This document shows positions 36,301-51,000 of a DNA stretch of 64,000 nt, one piece after another. The translations under genes and the position numbers were made by a program. Position 1 is the first letter of the stretch, and each line of letters begins with the position of its first letter. Source of the DNA: Schistosoma mansoni (lineage: Eukaryota > Platyhelminthes > Trematoda > Strigeidida > Schistosomatidae). The notes beneath the pieces are model-generated. The model saw only the letters and a list, made by a program, of their open reading frames with translations. It did no database searches and was not told where the DNA came from. The stretch is from positions 992,001 through 1,056,000 of the forward strand of contig NW_017385988.1 in the NCBI RefSeq assembly GCF_000237925.1, written 5' to 3'.

Positions 36301-39300
36301 ATTCGGATGGAGAATGGTGGTGTGCGGCCTATGCTCCTCGACGAGGGGTAACAGGCGTAAGTAAGTAATTAAGTGAAACGAAATGTACACCTGATAGTCA
36401 ACGGTTAAAATTCGAAGACTTTAACCCTACAGCTATAACTGCATTATCACAATTGTCAGTTTTGAATAAATTCTATCTATCAATGGATTACACCATGGAA
36501 TAAGGTTTTGCTAAAACTATATCATATATATAATAGCTTTATCTTTCTTTCTTTCTATTTTAAACTCTAGATCAATCGACTACTATCCTCTCAATCAAGT
36601 GTAATGAAACCAATTTTAAATCAAACTATTATACAACAACGTAATATTATTGCTGCACAAAATCGTGAAATTAATGCATTAAAAGCAGCACATCGTTATT
36701 CTGAATGGTTACTAGAAGCTAGAGCACATAAATTAGCTAAAAATATATTGGAAAAGGTAAAAGCATTAATTCTTCTTGGAATCAAACCAGGAATTATTAC
36801 TTATAACGTTTTCGTTATTCCCAATACTTTTTCAAAATTACTATCAAGTTATTTTATTTTGATGGAGTTTTGTTCTCTGAGCTGGATGATTTGGTCGTGG
36901 AGCTTTCATTGTCCTTCTAAACGACATCATCAGCACGAACAGACTATCCAGTTCAGAGAACAAAACTCCATCAAAATCACCCATCTGAGCTACAAATCTT
37001 CTCCATCATCTCAAAAGTTATTTTATTATTTTCAATCATTTCATTATTTATTTTAAGGAACAAATATATATGTTTCCAGTTGAATAGATAAACTATGGTT
37101 AGTAGTGGAAACCAAGATGGGGATTACACCCTGTTCTGCAGTCTTCAGTTCAATGCACCCTGAATCCATGTCGATATCCGAACCAGATCTAGAATCTAGT
37201 ACCTTTCATTTTAAGTGTCAGCGTTCCATTCACTGAGCTACTAAACACAGTTTGCTATCTATCTATGCATCGAGGATGTTATTAATATTGTTGTTAGTAT
37301 AGGTTTGAATCATTCTGTTGTTGAAATTCAGCGCAGAAATTCAATCAACATTTGTTGGTAAACGCGTATCCTGAGTCTACTGCCTTGATATAGCCGTTCC
37401 ACTGTTAACCACATTTAATCTCCTCTAAATTACGCACAAAACGGTCGCGTATGACCGACCTCAAGCAGTTGCCCCTCGGGCATTGCTGTTACGCTCTCAG
37501 GTCACTAAGATCACTACTAATCTAATTTTCTTATCAGGTACCTCTAGAAGAACCCTTCCACAGTGTGGGAAACCGGGAAGTGATAACTGCCTTCATACCT
37601 CTAACAGTACTCAAGATCAAACAGCATACATCAATCGTACGAGATTCTAGAGTCCTAGCCAAGGAGGCCTGCTGGCCGATTTGACATAGGGTACGTACGT
37701 TGAAGGCTCCAATGTGTAGTTTGGAGTAAGGTTTCAGTAGACCTGAGGCAGTGTTTCGCGTACCAGAATCGTTAGCCATGGTGACACTTGAGGAGGAAGC
37801 CGAAAGAGGAAGTTTAGTGTTGAAATTCCTTGAAGTCACTAACTTCTAGTCTGAGCCATATTGGTAAATGTAAACTACTTCTATGAATTTGGTGTTTATC
37901 TTGTTGTGCTAATGAGGTATGGCAACTTGGACCGATGCATATATGTGCCTGGTCACACGTTGTAGCTGACTGGCTGACTGAATCTCTTCTAAATAACTTG
38001 TAACAAAATGGTTACATTAGGATTGTTCGAACCGGATGTACACGTACTAGCACGTACTAGTGAAAATCCATTATTGAATCAAAACAATAAGATAAACTCT
38101 AACCCTTACTAATAATAATATATTTCCAAGTTATTAAATGGTAATAACATGATATCCGTATTTAAATCCTTTTACTTTAGACAAATACAAAAATTACTGA
38201 AGCTGATAAATCTTCCTCAGAATTAAATGAACCATTAGTGCACGTTGAAAATGGTACAGATGATCAAGTTCATTTCCAAATAATGTATGTGTTGAACGTC
38301 CCCACATGTAACCAAGTATCTAAAATTTGGGTCATACTAATTTCTAAAAATATTTACCATTGTGATAGTGACTTGTAATTTCATTATTACTTATAATTAC
38401 ATTAGAAATTCAGGTAACTAATGTATTGAATAAATTACCGATGTTATATTTGGTTAATAAACAACCTAGAATAATGTTTTGAAGGCATAATCGTCCATGT
38501 GACGCCATCTTAGCTCACTAAAACTCAAATCGAGACACGACAACCGTCTACTACTTCCTGATTATCAGTAATTCTTTGGTTGATAACAGTTAATATCAAG
38601 TTGAACATGTATCTAAGGCAAATCATCTTAGATATTCATGATGTCAATGATCATCTTGATTCGATCTTAATACAGTTGTGGACAACTATGCCTAGGCCTA
38701 TTTAGGTTTAAATAATGAACACTTCATCAAAGTTTGTATATGATGATTAAGAATGACTATCTCAAATTGATAATTTGTAATGACTTATAAATAGTCAAAA
38801 ATTGCTCTCCTGAATCTGGTTCATTTTAACTTTATGCCTGAGGATCAATGTGGTCACTAATCAAAGTGTACAACTTAGTTGATAGTTTTACTACTTATAT
38901 TTTTTCAAGACAAGTGGAGCTACAGTAAACTTAATAAAATTGATGTGTTTTATGGAGAACTTCATTATTTGATCATTAAATTTCCGAGACACGTCAGTTA
39001 GCATTCTTCCGAATTGTTCTTTTTAGTATTCCTTTCTTTCATAAATCTCAGTTTTATTTGTCCCCATTAAAGTAGTGCATTTTTACGTACTTAATTGTCT
39101 ACTAGTGTTAACATCATTATTTCTGTAAGTTCGATCTCGATAATTTCATTTTCATAATTTTTTCCTGATGTAAGGAAAGAAAGACGTAGATTCAGACAAT
39201 ATTTAAACAAGGTTATGTAATTCTGAGTAGAAATGGGTGGTGGCTAGCAGTGGAAACCAGTTTAACGCACGTTTCGTCTTATTTGAGACTCGTCAGCTGG

Positions 39301-42300
39301 ATGTAATTGCATCTGGGTTGATGTTCACTCCAAAACGTGAAACTATTACCGTTCGCCCCAAATACCATCTCTCTATCCACTTACCTACTGACTCCTGATG
39401 CCCAGTGGTTTGTGCAATGGAGTAAAGTTCAAATTCACTTGGTATTGTTTGTTTGAATCTATATTTGCTTAGAATGCTTATGACTTAAGGCAATATCGAG
39501 GCAATCCGTACAGGATGCACATATAATAATAGGAGACTGATCAATTACAGTGCTAAACATCAATGGGAAGATTCAAATAACCAATACAAAATGAATTTAA
39601 GGTTATGTAATGTTTTTTGACTGATCAATAAGTGAAAAAATATTATTATTCAATTATTACTTATAATTTGTTTATAATCATACTCAAACTTACTTACGCC
39701 TATTTCCCCTCGTGGAAAAGCATAGACCGTCCACTAACACTTTCCATCCAACTCTGTCCTAGACAATCCTTTCCAGTTGTTCATCTTTTTCATATCTACT
39801 TCCATTTCTCGACGTCGTGGTGTGTTCTTCGGCCTTCCTCTTTTCTGCTTCCCTTCAGAATTCCAAGTTAATCATATTCAAAACAACTATTTATATTTAC
39901 TTTTCTCAAAAATAAGTAGATTCTATATATTGATATATATCACTAAAATAATTTACATTTCTTGAAACTTTTTTGTTTGTTACCAAGCACAAATGAAATT
40001 AAAAGTCCCATTCAAGATAATCATTTAGTGACAAATGATTTATCAGGATCAATCCCTTCCAAAAATATACCGACTATTAAAAAATGTTCATTTATTCAAA
40101 GTAAGTATTTTAAGTTCATGAATTTACAATCATCTTTTCAGTTTGGTGTGATGATGTAAGATGCTTAAAGTTTTGGGACACCAGGTACTTGTAACCTATA
40201 AAAGAAATTGTATGTATTGATTGAACGAGGTTGTTTCCAAGTCAGGTTTCTTGTAAATACACTACAATGTTGTACTGTAGTGAACAAGAACACTGGTGGG
40301 GACAATCGGATGTATTTCGACACAAATTACAGACTATCTCACTAAATTCTTATAGCCATACAGTAAACAGTTAATTTGCAAAATAACAATCAATTGTCTC
40401 AATCTTAATTGTTCCTTCTACAAATATCAGTTCATCTTCTCTAATTCCACTGTTCATGCATTTTCCTACCGATTGCGCTTCATTTCTGTTCGTTCCTTAT
40501 CGATCTTCTGCGAAAATACATTCTGTGTCTGACCCTCACCATATACTACTTGTGTGGATATAAGTAGACCACACCACAGTACCACTTAAAAGGTATTTAT
40601 CAAATATTTATACTTATCTTTGTTATGACACACAACAAAACTTTACCGATATTTCAGAACTGACACTTGAATTGATAATCATCATCATAATAAAACCCTT
40701 ATAACAAACTCTTCAGTCGGAACCACACAACAACACTTTTTGGATAATTTATTTTACTATGATGTATATTTCACTTCATCATTCTTACTATGATCAGGTA
40801 TGTAGGTCTAAAGCGCAGTCGTGACCGGTGAAGCTCAATTCATTGATTAGTGTAAGAGGTATCACCTACAGCAGTAAATGAAGATGACAGAATATCATAA
40901 CACGACTAAAGTCAAATAAGCAGACATATAGATGCTAACTCAGTGGTCTAAAAGTGCTGAGGTTAACACATAGCCTTTTGTTTTTGAGTTCAATGCCAAA
41001 TGATGTCATAGGTCTTCACTAGGATGAAACGACTTTTTACTGCTTCTTAGTATTTAACGATTATGTAAATAAACTCACTCCTCTGTGTAACCTGTCTTCA
41101 TAATGAACAATATTCAAAAGCTTTCTATCTTGATGTCTTATACTTTTTTAATAAATTTATTCCACTGGACTAGTCAGTTTGTATGCATCTAAGGTAATAG
41201 TAAGTATATGGAATACATTTTAATCTTCAATCCTGTCTTGTTTAAACTTGTAAAAGGAACTAGTAGAACTGTAGTGAACAGAACACGAGTAGAAACAATC
41301 GAATGTATTTAAGAACAAACTACAGACTATCTCACTAAATTCTTATAGGCATACAGTAAACAGTTAATTTGCAAAATAACCATCAATTGTCTCAACCTTA
41401 ACTGTTCCTTCTGTAAATATCAGTCCATCTTCTCTAATTCCACTGTTCATGCATTTTCCTACCGATTGCGCTTCATTTCTGTTCGTTCCTTATCGATCTT
41501 CTGCGAAAATACATTCTGTGTCTGACCCTCACCATATACTACTTGTGTGGATATAAGTAAATCACACAACAGAATGCAATGATATGTTAAGAAATTACGG
41601 GAATCGGTTCACTATCACATTTTAGTTCGAAATTATTATAAAGCTTGTTTAAATAACATTGAATAAATTAAATTATAACAATTAAATGAGATAACATAAA
41701 CATTTTACATTATAATTTTTAATTGAGATTGTTATATTGTCGGGTATGTTGTTGAGTTACCAAGGTAACATGATCTGTTCAATATATATATGGACCTACT
41801 GAATTGTATGACTTCAGAAATACTCACATGGAATTTATAAAGTGTTGAATGATAACACATTAAAGAAAACAGCTTTTTTTTAGGTGAATCAAGCTTTTCG
41901 ATAGTATATGTGAAGATTGAAAAGATGACATAAGGCTAGGACTATTATCAACCTTCTGTGTTTGTAAAAACGTCAAAGATGTGTATCTGTTTTTGTTTTT
42001 CGGTTAGACATTAGCTTTATAGGTAATTCCTAGTGAATCGAACTAAGGAAACTTCTCTGTAGATGCGATTGAAACGGTACCTTCGGATTTAAGAAAGTCG
42101 TATGCTTGACTTGTCACAAAGTTATTAACACTTGACCAAAAAGCGAGAAAAGGCTGAATATTACACTGACTGGTAAATTTTCACTCAAACACTCGGTTTC
42201 CTTTAGTGCATCATCAATAATAATCTGACTGTTAGGATACTGATCATGACTTCTTAAGATTTCCGGATATAATATAAACTGTAGAAGCGGTTATAAAAGA

Positions 42301-44966
42301 AGCATATTATCACACATAGGGAGTATTTTAAATGGATTATTATTGATCTATCCTAGATTACATGAGATAAATTTTTATGACCTCACTTTGTGTATGTGTT
42401 CATAAACAGGTTAGAAAAATGAGAATATCACAGAGAATTTGTCTATTATGACGTTAGCAGAACCATTACATCATTGACAAATGGAATACATTGGAAAGTC
42501 TTCATAAACCATAGTATTATCAACAAACATTACCTATCTTGTAATAACAATAATTTATTATATAATAAAAATGCATTACTTTTAAAAGTAAAATGGAAAA
42601 ACTCTTTTGAGGATTTACAATGATTAGTTTAATAACAAGGTACGCCATCTAAAAGTATTACCATTTGTTTTCTATCCATATTAAATTCTTAGTTTACTTC
42701 AGATACTTATGGATTGCATCAATTTGTTGATGCAACTTTATTGCTTTCGTTTTCTGAAGATTGTTTTTTATTTATCTTTTATTCTTTTAGAAATGGAAGA
42801 AAGAGCAGCTGAACGAGCTCGTCGACGTGCAGTACAAGAAGAAAGAAGACGTGAAAATGAACAAAAGAAAAAAGTAAGCGTATTTCTAATTACTTTTGTT
42901 TATCAGTCTATAATAGCACTTTACTAGTGAGAAATATGACATGACAAAAATGCATATTACAACATACTTTAAACTCAGTACATTAGCTAAATATTTATAC
43001 ATAGAAAAACAGTAATTACCTTTATAAATCAGTGTTGAAGTTAGACATTAACACCGTTGGATGCCAGCCGACTCAGTGGTCTATCAGTTGAATGCTCTGA
43101 CTCGAGACTGGTACGTCCTGAGTTCGAATCTCGTGAGGCGGGAACGTGGATGTGCACTGCTGGGAAGTCCCACAGTCGGACGAAATGGCCGTCCAGTGTT
43201 TCCAGGTTTTCCATGGTGGTCTAGCTTCAATTGACTCATGATCTCAACTATGAAAATAAATCAATGTTCTTTATCCCTAATCTTTCTTCAACTCTCCCCC
43301 ACATCATTCAACATAACAATTAAACGTAGTTAGTAGTTGCATTGGAAGATTAGTTTAGAAATTTATTTGAACATATTAACCTGTGAAAAATGACTAAACA
43401 ATCTTGCAATTATGCATAATGTGTAAATGATGTCAGATCCATCACCTTTGAATTAGTTATCTTCTGGAAATGATCTGTTTGTACTTTTAAAGAATAAAGT
43501 TAATAGAACAAAGTTACAAAGAGAATTTTACGTAATCAATTGTTTGTTTGATTTTAAAAGTCGACATGTAAATAAACTCTTTATGAAGAATGAAATACTT
43601 TTGTTTTAAAATAAAAAAATGCTTGTTATTTATACGAATATGTCTGATTACTTTTTATGACCAAAGGAACAGTTAGCTAAACAATTAGAAGAAGAAGCTA
43701 ACAGAATCAAGCAAGAAAAGATAATGTTGAAAAATGAACAAAAAGAAAAGAAGATTCTTGAAGAAAAGGTTGTCATACTGTAGATGTTTTGTTGAGTTTT
43801 TCAGACATTCCACATATATATAACAGAATATAAGTATAGAGATTTTAAAGATTATCTTAGTTCTAGATTTACTATATACGAACTGACCAAAGTTAGATAA
43901 ATATTGAAAACCAAAAAGCACTGGACAGATGTGTTGTTTGAGTATGAGATTTCTTAGCATTGAGAATCTGTGATACTTCCGGAATTCTAACTCAAGACTC
44001 TCTTGATGAAGGCTTAACCATTAAGTCTATAAGTTTGAATTCAATGGTTCACATTTCCAACTTTCTTCAATTTATGGTTTTCTATTAAATTTAATAAAAA
44101 AAAGTGATTTTCTTCACTAATTGACAGAAAGCTAAGGAATTCCTGTTTGTTAGCCTGAAGATTGAATGAGTTTATTACCGTTTAAATTGTTGAATGTTGT
44201 CCCATAATAGGACGAAACGGCCGTCCAGTGTTTCCAGGTTTTCCATGGTGGTCTAGCTTCAATTGACTCATGATTTCAACTATGAAAAAAAATTTTTTTG
44301 AACAAATTACAATCCCGTATAATAAACAGTTAACCGTTCAGTTGATTTTTGTCTCTTTAATGTTTCTTCTATTGATGTCAACTGACAACAAAATATCATT
44401 ATTATTAAATTAGATGAAAGTCAATAAACATTATGATGTGTGGGGGAGAATGATAATGAATGATTGTCTCCTAAGTCGGACATCTAGATAGTTTGACAGG
44501 TGTCAGATGAGTTATATATTCCACTATCCCTTGTTGTTGGATTGTGTCAGGTTTTGGTGTGGAAATATATTTACGTTCTGGTCAGGCTAATCACGTGTTC
44601 TTGATCTGAATTGTGTTGAAGTCCTGTAGAGTAAACGACACTGAGAGGGAATCTAGTGTAGATATTAGTCTAAGGTAAATTAACGTCTCATTCGTGTAAA
44701 CAAGGAAAACGAGCCCGTTATATAACAAGAAACTCTAGCGGTATAACATATTGTTACTCTTAATTTTTGTTCATTTTTAGTTAAGGCGACAAAAGGAATT
44801 AAAATTAGCTTGGCAACGTGAACTAAACTCAAAAGTTACTGTTCATAGAAATATTTCATGTTTACGGTATTATGGTCTTAAACCATGGATGAATTATGTA
44901 TCAAAACAACATGAATTAATGCAAATGGCTAACTGTTATGAAAAAAAAATGATAATGAGGTAATTT

Positions 44967-45063
<97 letters not shown>

Positions 45064-48000
45064 AGGCGTTTTGTGGAGATTTAGTATTTTGATGGCTGAA
45101 AGCGTGAGTCAATTAAAGCTAGACCACCAGAGAAAACCTGGAAGTACTGGACGGCCGTTTCTTCCTATTATAGGACTCCTCAGCAGTGCACATCCACGAT
45201 CCCGCACTCGCGAGATTTAAACCCAGGACCTACCAGTCTCGCGCCAGAGCACTTAACCAATAGACCACTGCCGTAGAGTCCCACAATAAGACGAAACGGC
45301 CGTCCAGTGCTACTAGGTTTTCCATGGTGGTATAGCTTCGATTGACCCACACTTTAAACTATATTTGTAGTAGCTTGGTTTCGAAATAATTCATTAGGCT
45401 TTGTTTATTAATCACCCTAATAACCGTTGTTAAATAAATCCCAAAGGTGTAAATTCAAAAGGTAACACGAAGAATCAACTACAGTTTATTGTTGGATAAC
45501 GCAGATAACAAAATTTACAAACACACCAAGCGATTTTGAGCAGATGATCTAATACACGTGAACAAGTGAATAAAGAGGCGAATTCAGAGTCAAACAGAGT
45601 CTAAGAGAAGCAATTAATAAGATTCAACAACATCTATATATATATATATATATGTGAAAGCGAATTACTCTTACTTGCTCATGCCTGTTACCCAACATAG
45701 AGAAGTATAGACCTCCCATCATCATTCTTCATCTAACTCTGTCCTGGACAGTCCTTTCCAGTTGCTATTTATCCTTCTCATGTTTAATTCCAATTTCCGA
45801 CGCAGTGTGTTCTTTGGTTTTCCACTTTCCCGTTTCCATTCATAATTGCAAGTTAGCGCTTGCCTCATGATGTAGTTTTATGATGTCCTCAATGTATGTA
45901 CTATCCACCTCCAACGTCTTTTCCTAATTTCCTCTTCAGCTGGAATATGGTTTTCCTTCTCTCACAGTAGGCTGTTGCTGATGGTATCCGGTCAACGGAT
46001 ATTGAGTTTTTTATGTAGAAAACTGTTTATAAATATTTGTATCTTTTTGAGGATGGTTGTATTAGTTCTCTACGTTTGAGCCCCGTAGAGTGATAGTTAA
46101 GCGACTAACATTTATGGTAATGTTAGATATATGTGTGTAGGCTGTCACTTGTAATCAAGCTTATACAGACATGATAGTGATTGTAATAATACAAAGAAAT
46201 AGGTAAATTGTTGTTCTTCGAACTGCATTGTCATTTAAATAAGTTAATTGAAGGGCTTGACAAAATTAACCGTAAATAAACTTAACTGTTGTAGTGGCAC
46301 TATATATTTACTGTTTACTATGTGCAGTCTTAATAGTGGCTTTCAAATTGTACTCAGTAAATTTCTTAACTATAAGATTGTAACACAAATATGTAGAATG
46401 AGTTTGATTTAAAGTCAAATTTCAACTAAGACCGTATGATTACGCTTTAGAATCTCCTTTTGGTGTATCGTATAAGTCACTCCAATCTTTGAACTTATTC
46501 AGTTAAACTAATGCTTAAAAGAAAGGGATATTTCTACAAGGGTAATTTTTTTTTAGATATTTTACCACATAGGAGATGTGAAGTGAATGTCTCTGATGTG
46601 ATGAAATAATCAGCATGTAAAAAATGTTTTCTGTTATACTTTGTTGGGGTCACTAATAACAAACCTTTGGAAACTAAATAATTGTATAATCTTAATCAGC
46701 TTTTCTTTGTTGTGATTAAGATGATTGTTACGACATGATTCAGTTTATTAGATAATCTTACATTTGACTCATTTACTGATATTTACTCATCAAGTTAATC
46801 TTAGCCTTATTTATATGTCGACTAATTATGTAATCATTTAATTACACTATGATTATCAATTATTATGACCTAACCATTTCTATTTGTATGACTGGATTTA
46901 TAATGTACAGAGATGCATCGATATTAACTATTGTGTTTAATATCATACTATGTGTCTTTGTCATTTGATAACTATCTGTCCTTTACTTCTTGACAATTTT
47001 CGGGAATTAGTAGCCATTGTGAAATCTTGAGACAGGATAATAAACTAATCATATTGTAGTGGTTTTTGTTTTGTCCACAAGTAACAGTTATAATATATAA
47101 GTTATTTGATTTCGTGGAGATACTACTTAAGTTAGAAATTGACATTGATCAGTATAGCATCTAAAAGCACACAGAGAAGTGGACAGATACCTCTTTTGTT
47201 CTGATTTGTAATTTAAAAGCACCTAAACGAGCTCGAAATTACTAAGCTATTAAGTTGGAGTATAATGGTTTACATTTTTTTCAACTTCAATACCTTCACT
47301 TTATAGTTCAACTATTATTTAGATTTATTATTGGTCAACTAAGAAAATATTGACTTCACTTACTTCACAGACCATATCTTCTTACTAAAATTAAAGTTAT
47401 ATTTAGGTAAAGTTATGGACCATTATATTTCAAGTTGATGATTTACTCGATTATTGTACTGTAGCGCCGCGATTCGTTAATCGTTTACTTCGATAACCGT
47501 GATAATTCTAATCTTAACGGTGCATAAAATCAGAAGACAAAGGATAACAGCAACTACAGTTTTTTGTCGAATAACTCAGGCTGGAAAGCTAACAACACCA
47601 GAGCGAATATCAACGAGCGAGCGAGCGAGTGAACAGGCGAACAGGCAAAGAAGTGAACGAGCAGTAAGCGAGCGAATAGCAAGTAATTACATAGGCAATT
47701 TATGGTCAAATTTAATAAGGGCACAGTAAAACAAAACAAAGGCTGATAATAGTATTTGTGTGAATACATATATGGGGAGGAGTATGAGTCATCGAATGAT
47801 ATTCAAGCAGTTAATATTTTGGATAGAGTGTCATGTGCTCTAGTGGTATAACAGTGCAAAGAATATGCAAATTGTTACTATCCAAACGACGATGTCTGTT
47901 AAGTAAGTTAGTAGAAAGGGCTTAACCAAAATTGACTATAATCGAAATTGATTGTAGGATGGTTGTTATAGTACTTATCAAATTACTTGGAATTCCTGAA

Positions 48001-51000
48001 GTTAAAGTCATATTCGTTGTCTTTTGAATACACCGATAAATCATCCCGAAGTAGAGAAAAATCACCGTCCATTGTTCACAGATTTCTTATAGTTGTTAAA
48101 GTGATCACAATTCCTAATGAAAATTACATTGATATATGGTACCTTATTAATTATATACCAATTTTCTACTTTTTATCACATCTTTTGTTTCAGAAATGCA
48201 TTTCACACTTGGTTACTACACCTAAAAATTAAATATGAACAAGAATCTAAATTTGTTCAAAGTCATTACAATTTATTGCTAATGAAAATAACTATAAAAG
48301 CACTGCAGAAGGTTAGTTTCATTGAATTGAATTTACTTTATATAGTTGAGATCATAATTCAATTGAAGCTAGACCACCATGAAAAACCTGGAAGCACTGG
48401 ACGGCCGTTTCGTCCTATTGTGGGACTCCTCAGCAGTGCAAGAGACTGATGGTTCCTGAGTTCGAATCTCACGAGGTGGAATCGTGGATGCGCACTACTG
48501 AGGAGTCTCACAATGTGAGGAAATAGCCAACCAGTGCTTCCAGGTTTTTCATGGTGGTCTAGCTTCAATTGACTCATGATCTGAACTATATAAAATTACT
48601 AAAATCTCCACAAAACCTTCTTCTGAATTTGCTGTAATTTAAATGCATTACACTCTGTAGCTTAATTAATTCAAACGAAGTTATGATAGTGTACATGCAT
48701 AACATCAAAATTAAGATTCAAAGAATTAAAGGTTGGTCGATAGCAAATTCCGACTGTTGGGATGATGACTTTATAAAAAAAAGCTACAAAGAAGAATTAT
48801 GTAAATTCCTTTCATCAGTTACAACGTATCTCGAGCTTAAGTACATATTACATTTCCAAATTTTTCTAAACAAAATGTAGGGAGAATCCAACATTATCTA
48901 TTATTGAAAAGTTACTAGGAAGATATATGGAATGGTGGAGAAGATTTGTAGCTCAAGTGGATGATTTTGGTAAATGCATAGAATCCCATTCAATATGTCA
49001 CCTCAAAGACTGGTTTACCTATTGAACTTCTAGACCAAAATAACTGAAATATGTTTGAAATTAGTTTTGTTATAGAAAATAACATACGCAATAATAATTT
49101 ATGAGTCAATAGCCAATAAGGTATCCTGATATCATTTACACTAACGAAAATCCAGTTAAAGTGAACATGGTTCCTCTAAATAAATAAATAAGAATAAAAT
49201 TAGGACACGAATAAGCGTGTCATGTAGAATTATCAGTAACCAATGAAAACAAATCATTTGTTGTGCATCAAAAAAATAAAAAAGCCACTCAAAATCAACA
49301 AAACTTCAAAGAGCGGCGGACACAAACACAATCAAACTATGAAAACAGTGATTCATACTGTTGCGAGCAGATAAGCTAACTGGAACATAAAATAAGAGTA
49401 CAAAAGGATTAAATGAGTGATTTATTGTGCCTAAAACACACTTTTAGATCATAAAAATGGTTCATATAACTCAAACTACTAAATATAAATAAGTAATATC
49501 GATTGATATGCTAAAGAGTCAAGGCTACTAAAACAACAGATTAAACATGCCGATAAATAAAAAGTCGGGAAAAAGTTTTTTCCACTTCGAAACTTCACGT
49601 TATATAACGAAGCAACGTTTCGATAGGAACATATCCCTTATGAAATTAAATAAGCCTTTTCAAGCATAATCCGCTTTAGTTGTAATTAAACTTTGTTAAT
49701 TGATGAATGGTACATTAAAGGAATATTTAGTCAAATAGAAGAGCAGTCAGTCAATTTATGCTTCTAATTAATCTATTATAATTATTCCATTGAAATTCAA
49801 CACATTTTTTTATCATTCGTAGTCATAATGAATCACGCTGAGTGGGTTTATCGATACCTTATAGATAAGGTGAATTAAGAGTTCTTTGTAGATCATTTAT
49901 TTCAATATTGTTAGTTTCTGTTGAGCTAGATGGAACAGTCGTACTGCTCTGATTCTTCTTCTACACAACACTATCAACAGCAACTCCAAACATGAGTGTG
50001 GTATTAGAAATTCGCCGAAAAATGGTTAATACATTTTCCTTTCTAAAGGGAATGTGATTATGATAAGAATGATATAGACTTGAAAGGCAAGAGGACTTGA
50101 TGATTAAATCGTACAGTTCAGAAAACTCAACTCCAAATCACTTCCTGTGAACCATAGATTTTTTTAACATGTTGAAGAGTGTCCCATTAGTCAACAAATA
50201 TGATTTTTTCTCTTTATGTGTTGTTCGTTGTAAACATAGATAATTGTGACTGTGTCTTTTCATATTATTACTATTACTATCATTATCATTATTTTTCTAC
50301 AGGCCTGTGAAATACGTAAAGAGAATGAAGCTTGTGCTAATAAATGGTATCACGGGCAGCTTTTACGAAGTAGTTTTTCATTCTGGATCCAGTACGTAAC
50401 TGATCTTTGTATTCAAGAATGGCAAGGAGAGGAAATCGCGTTGAAACATTATAACAGGTAGGATCTTCACAGATATTATATACATATATATATTCTAATT
50501 GTTTGAGTATAACTTTTCACTGTAATGACGATAAGTGGATGTCCAAGATATGTCTGATTAAAAGAACAATCATCATTAATATGTAACAAGTTATTGATAA
50601 ATACTTTGAGATAATGACAGTTCAATCAAGTATATTTAGAAAAATGTAAACTTATGCTAAATATATAATGTTTGAAATCCGAATGACTAATACACAGCAG
50701 TAATTTTACAGCGGAAAGATAGTTTGTAAGCAGAGATAGATGGTGGCTAGCAATAGAATTTAGGACGTACATTTCATCCTATTCGAAACTCGTCAGCCGG
50801 ATGTACCTGTATCAAATGGTAAATCTCAAGATTGATAAAACCAGAGAGGTAGTTTTTCAAAAGGTCCTCTCCATTAATGAAATGTATTCACGTCTGTTGC
50901 ACCTTTTCTGTTTGAAGTACACAGAATGATGAAAATTAGTTTTTTGATACGCTTGAATCTTTAATCCAGCCAACACAAGTGGATTGAAAGCCAATCTAAC

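Noticed and set aside
36604-37056. 150-codon frame taken as one gene
   Set aside because: Only the part up to 36756 is an exon. The rest is intron and foldback repeat read through after a GTAAAA donor.
43685-43960. 91-codon minus-strand Phe/Leu-rich frame
   Set aside because: It is the complement of the Lys/Glu-rich coil exon at 43667-43768 and AT-rich intron.
47600-47680. GAGCGAGCGAGC stretch as a coding Ser/Glu/Arg repeat
   Set aside because: It is low-complexity sequence within a repeat, open in several frames on both strands.
48683-48880. 65-codon frame as a possible CCDC191 exon
   Set aside because: The exon ending at 48311 joins the exon at 50303 in phase with a continuous helix, so no exon is needed. 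It also lacks a good acceptor.
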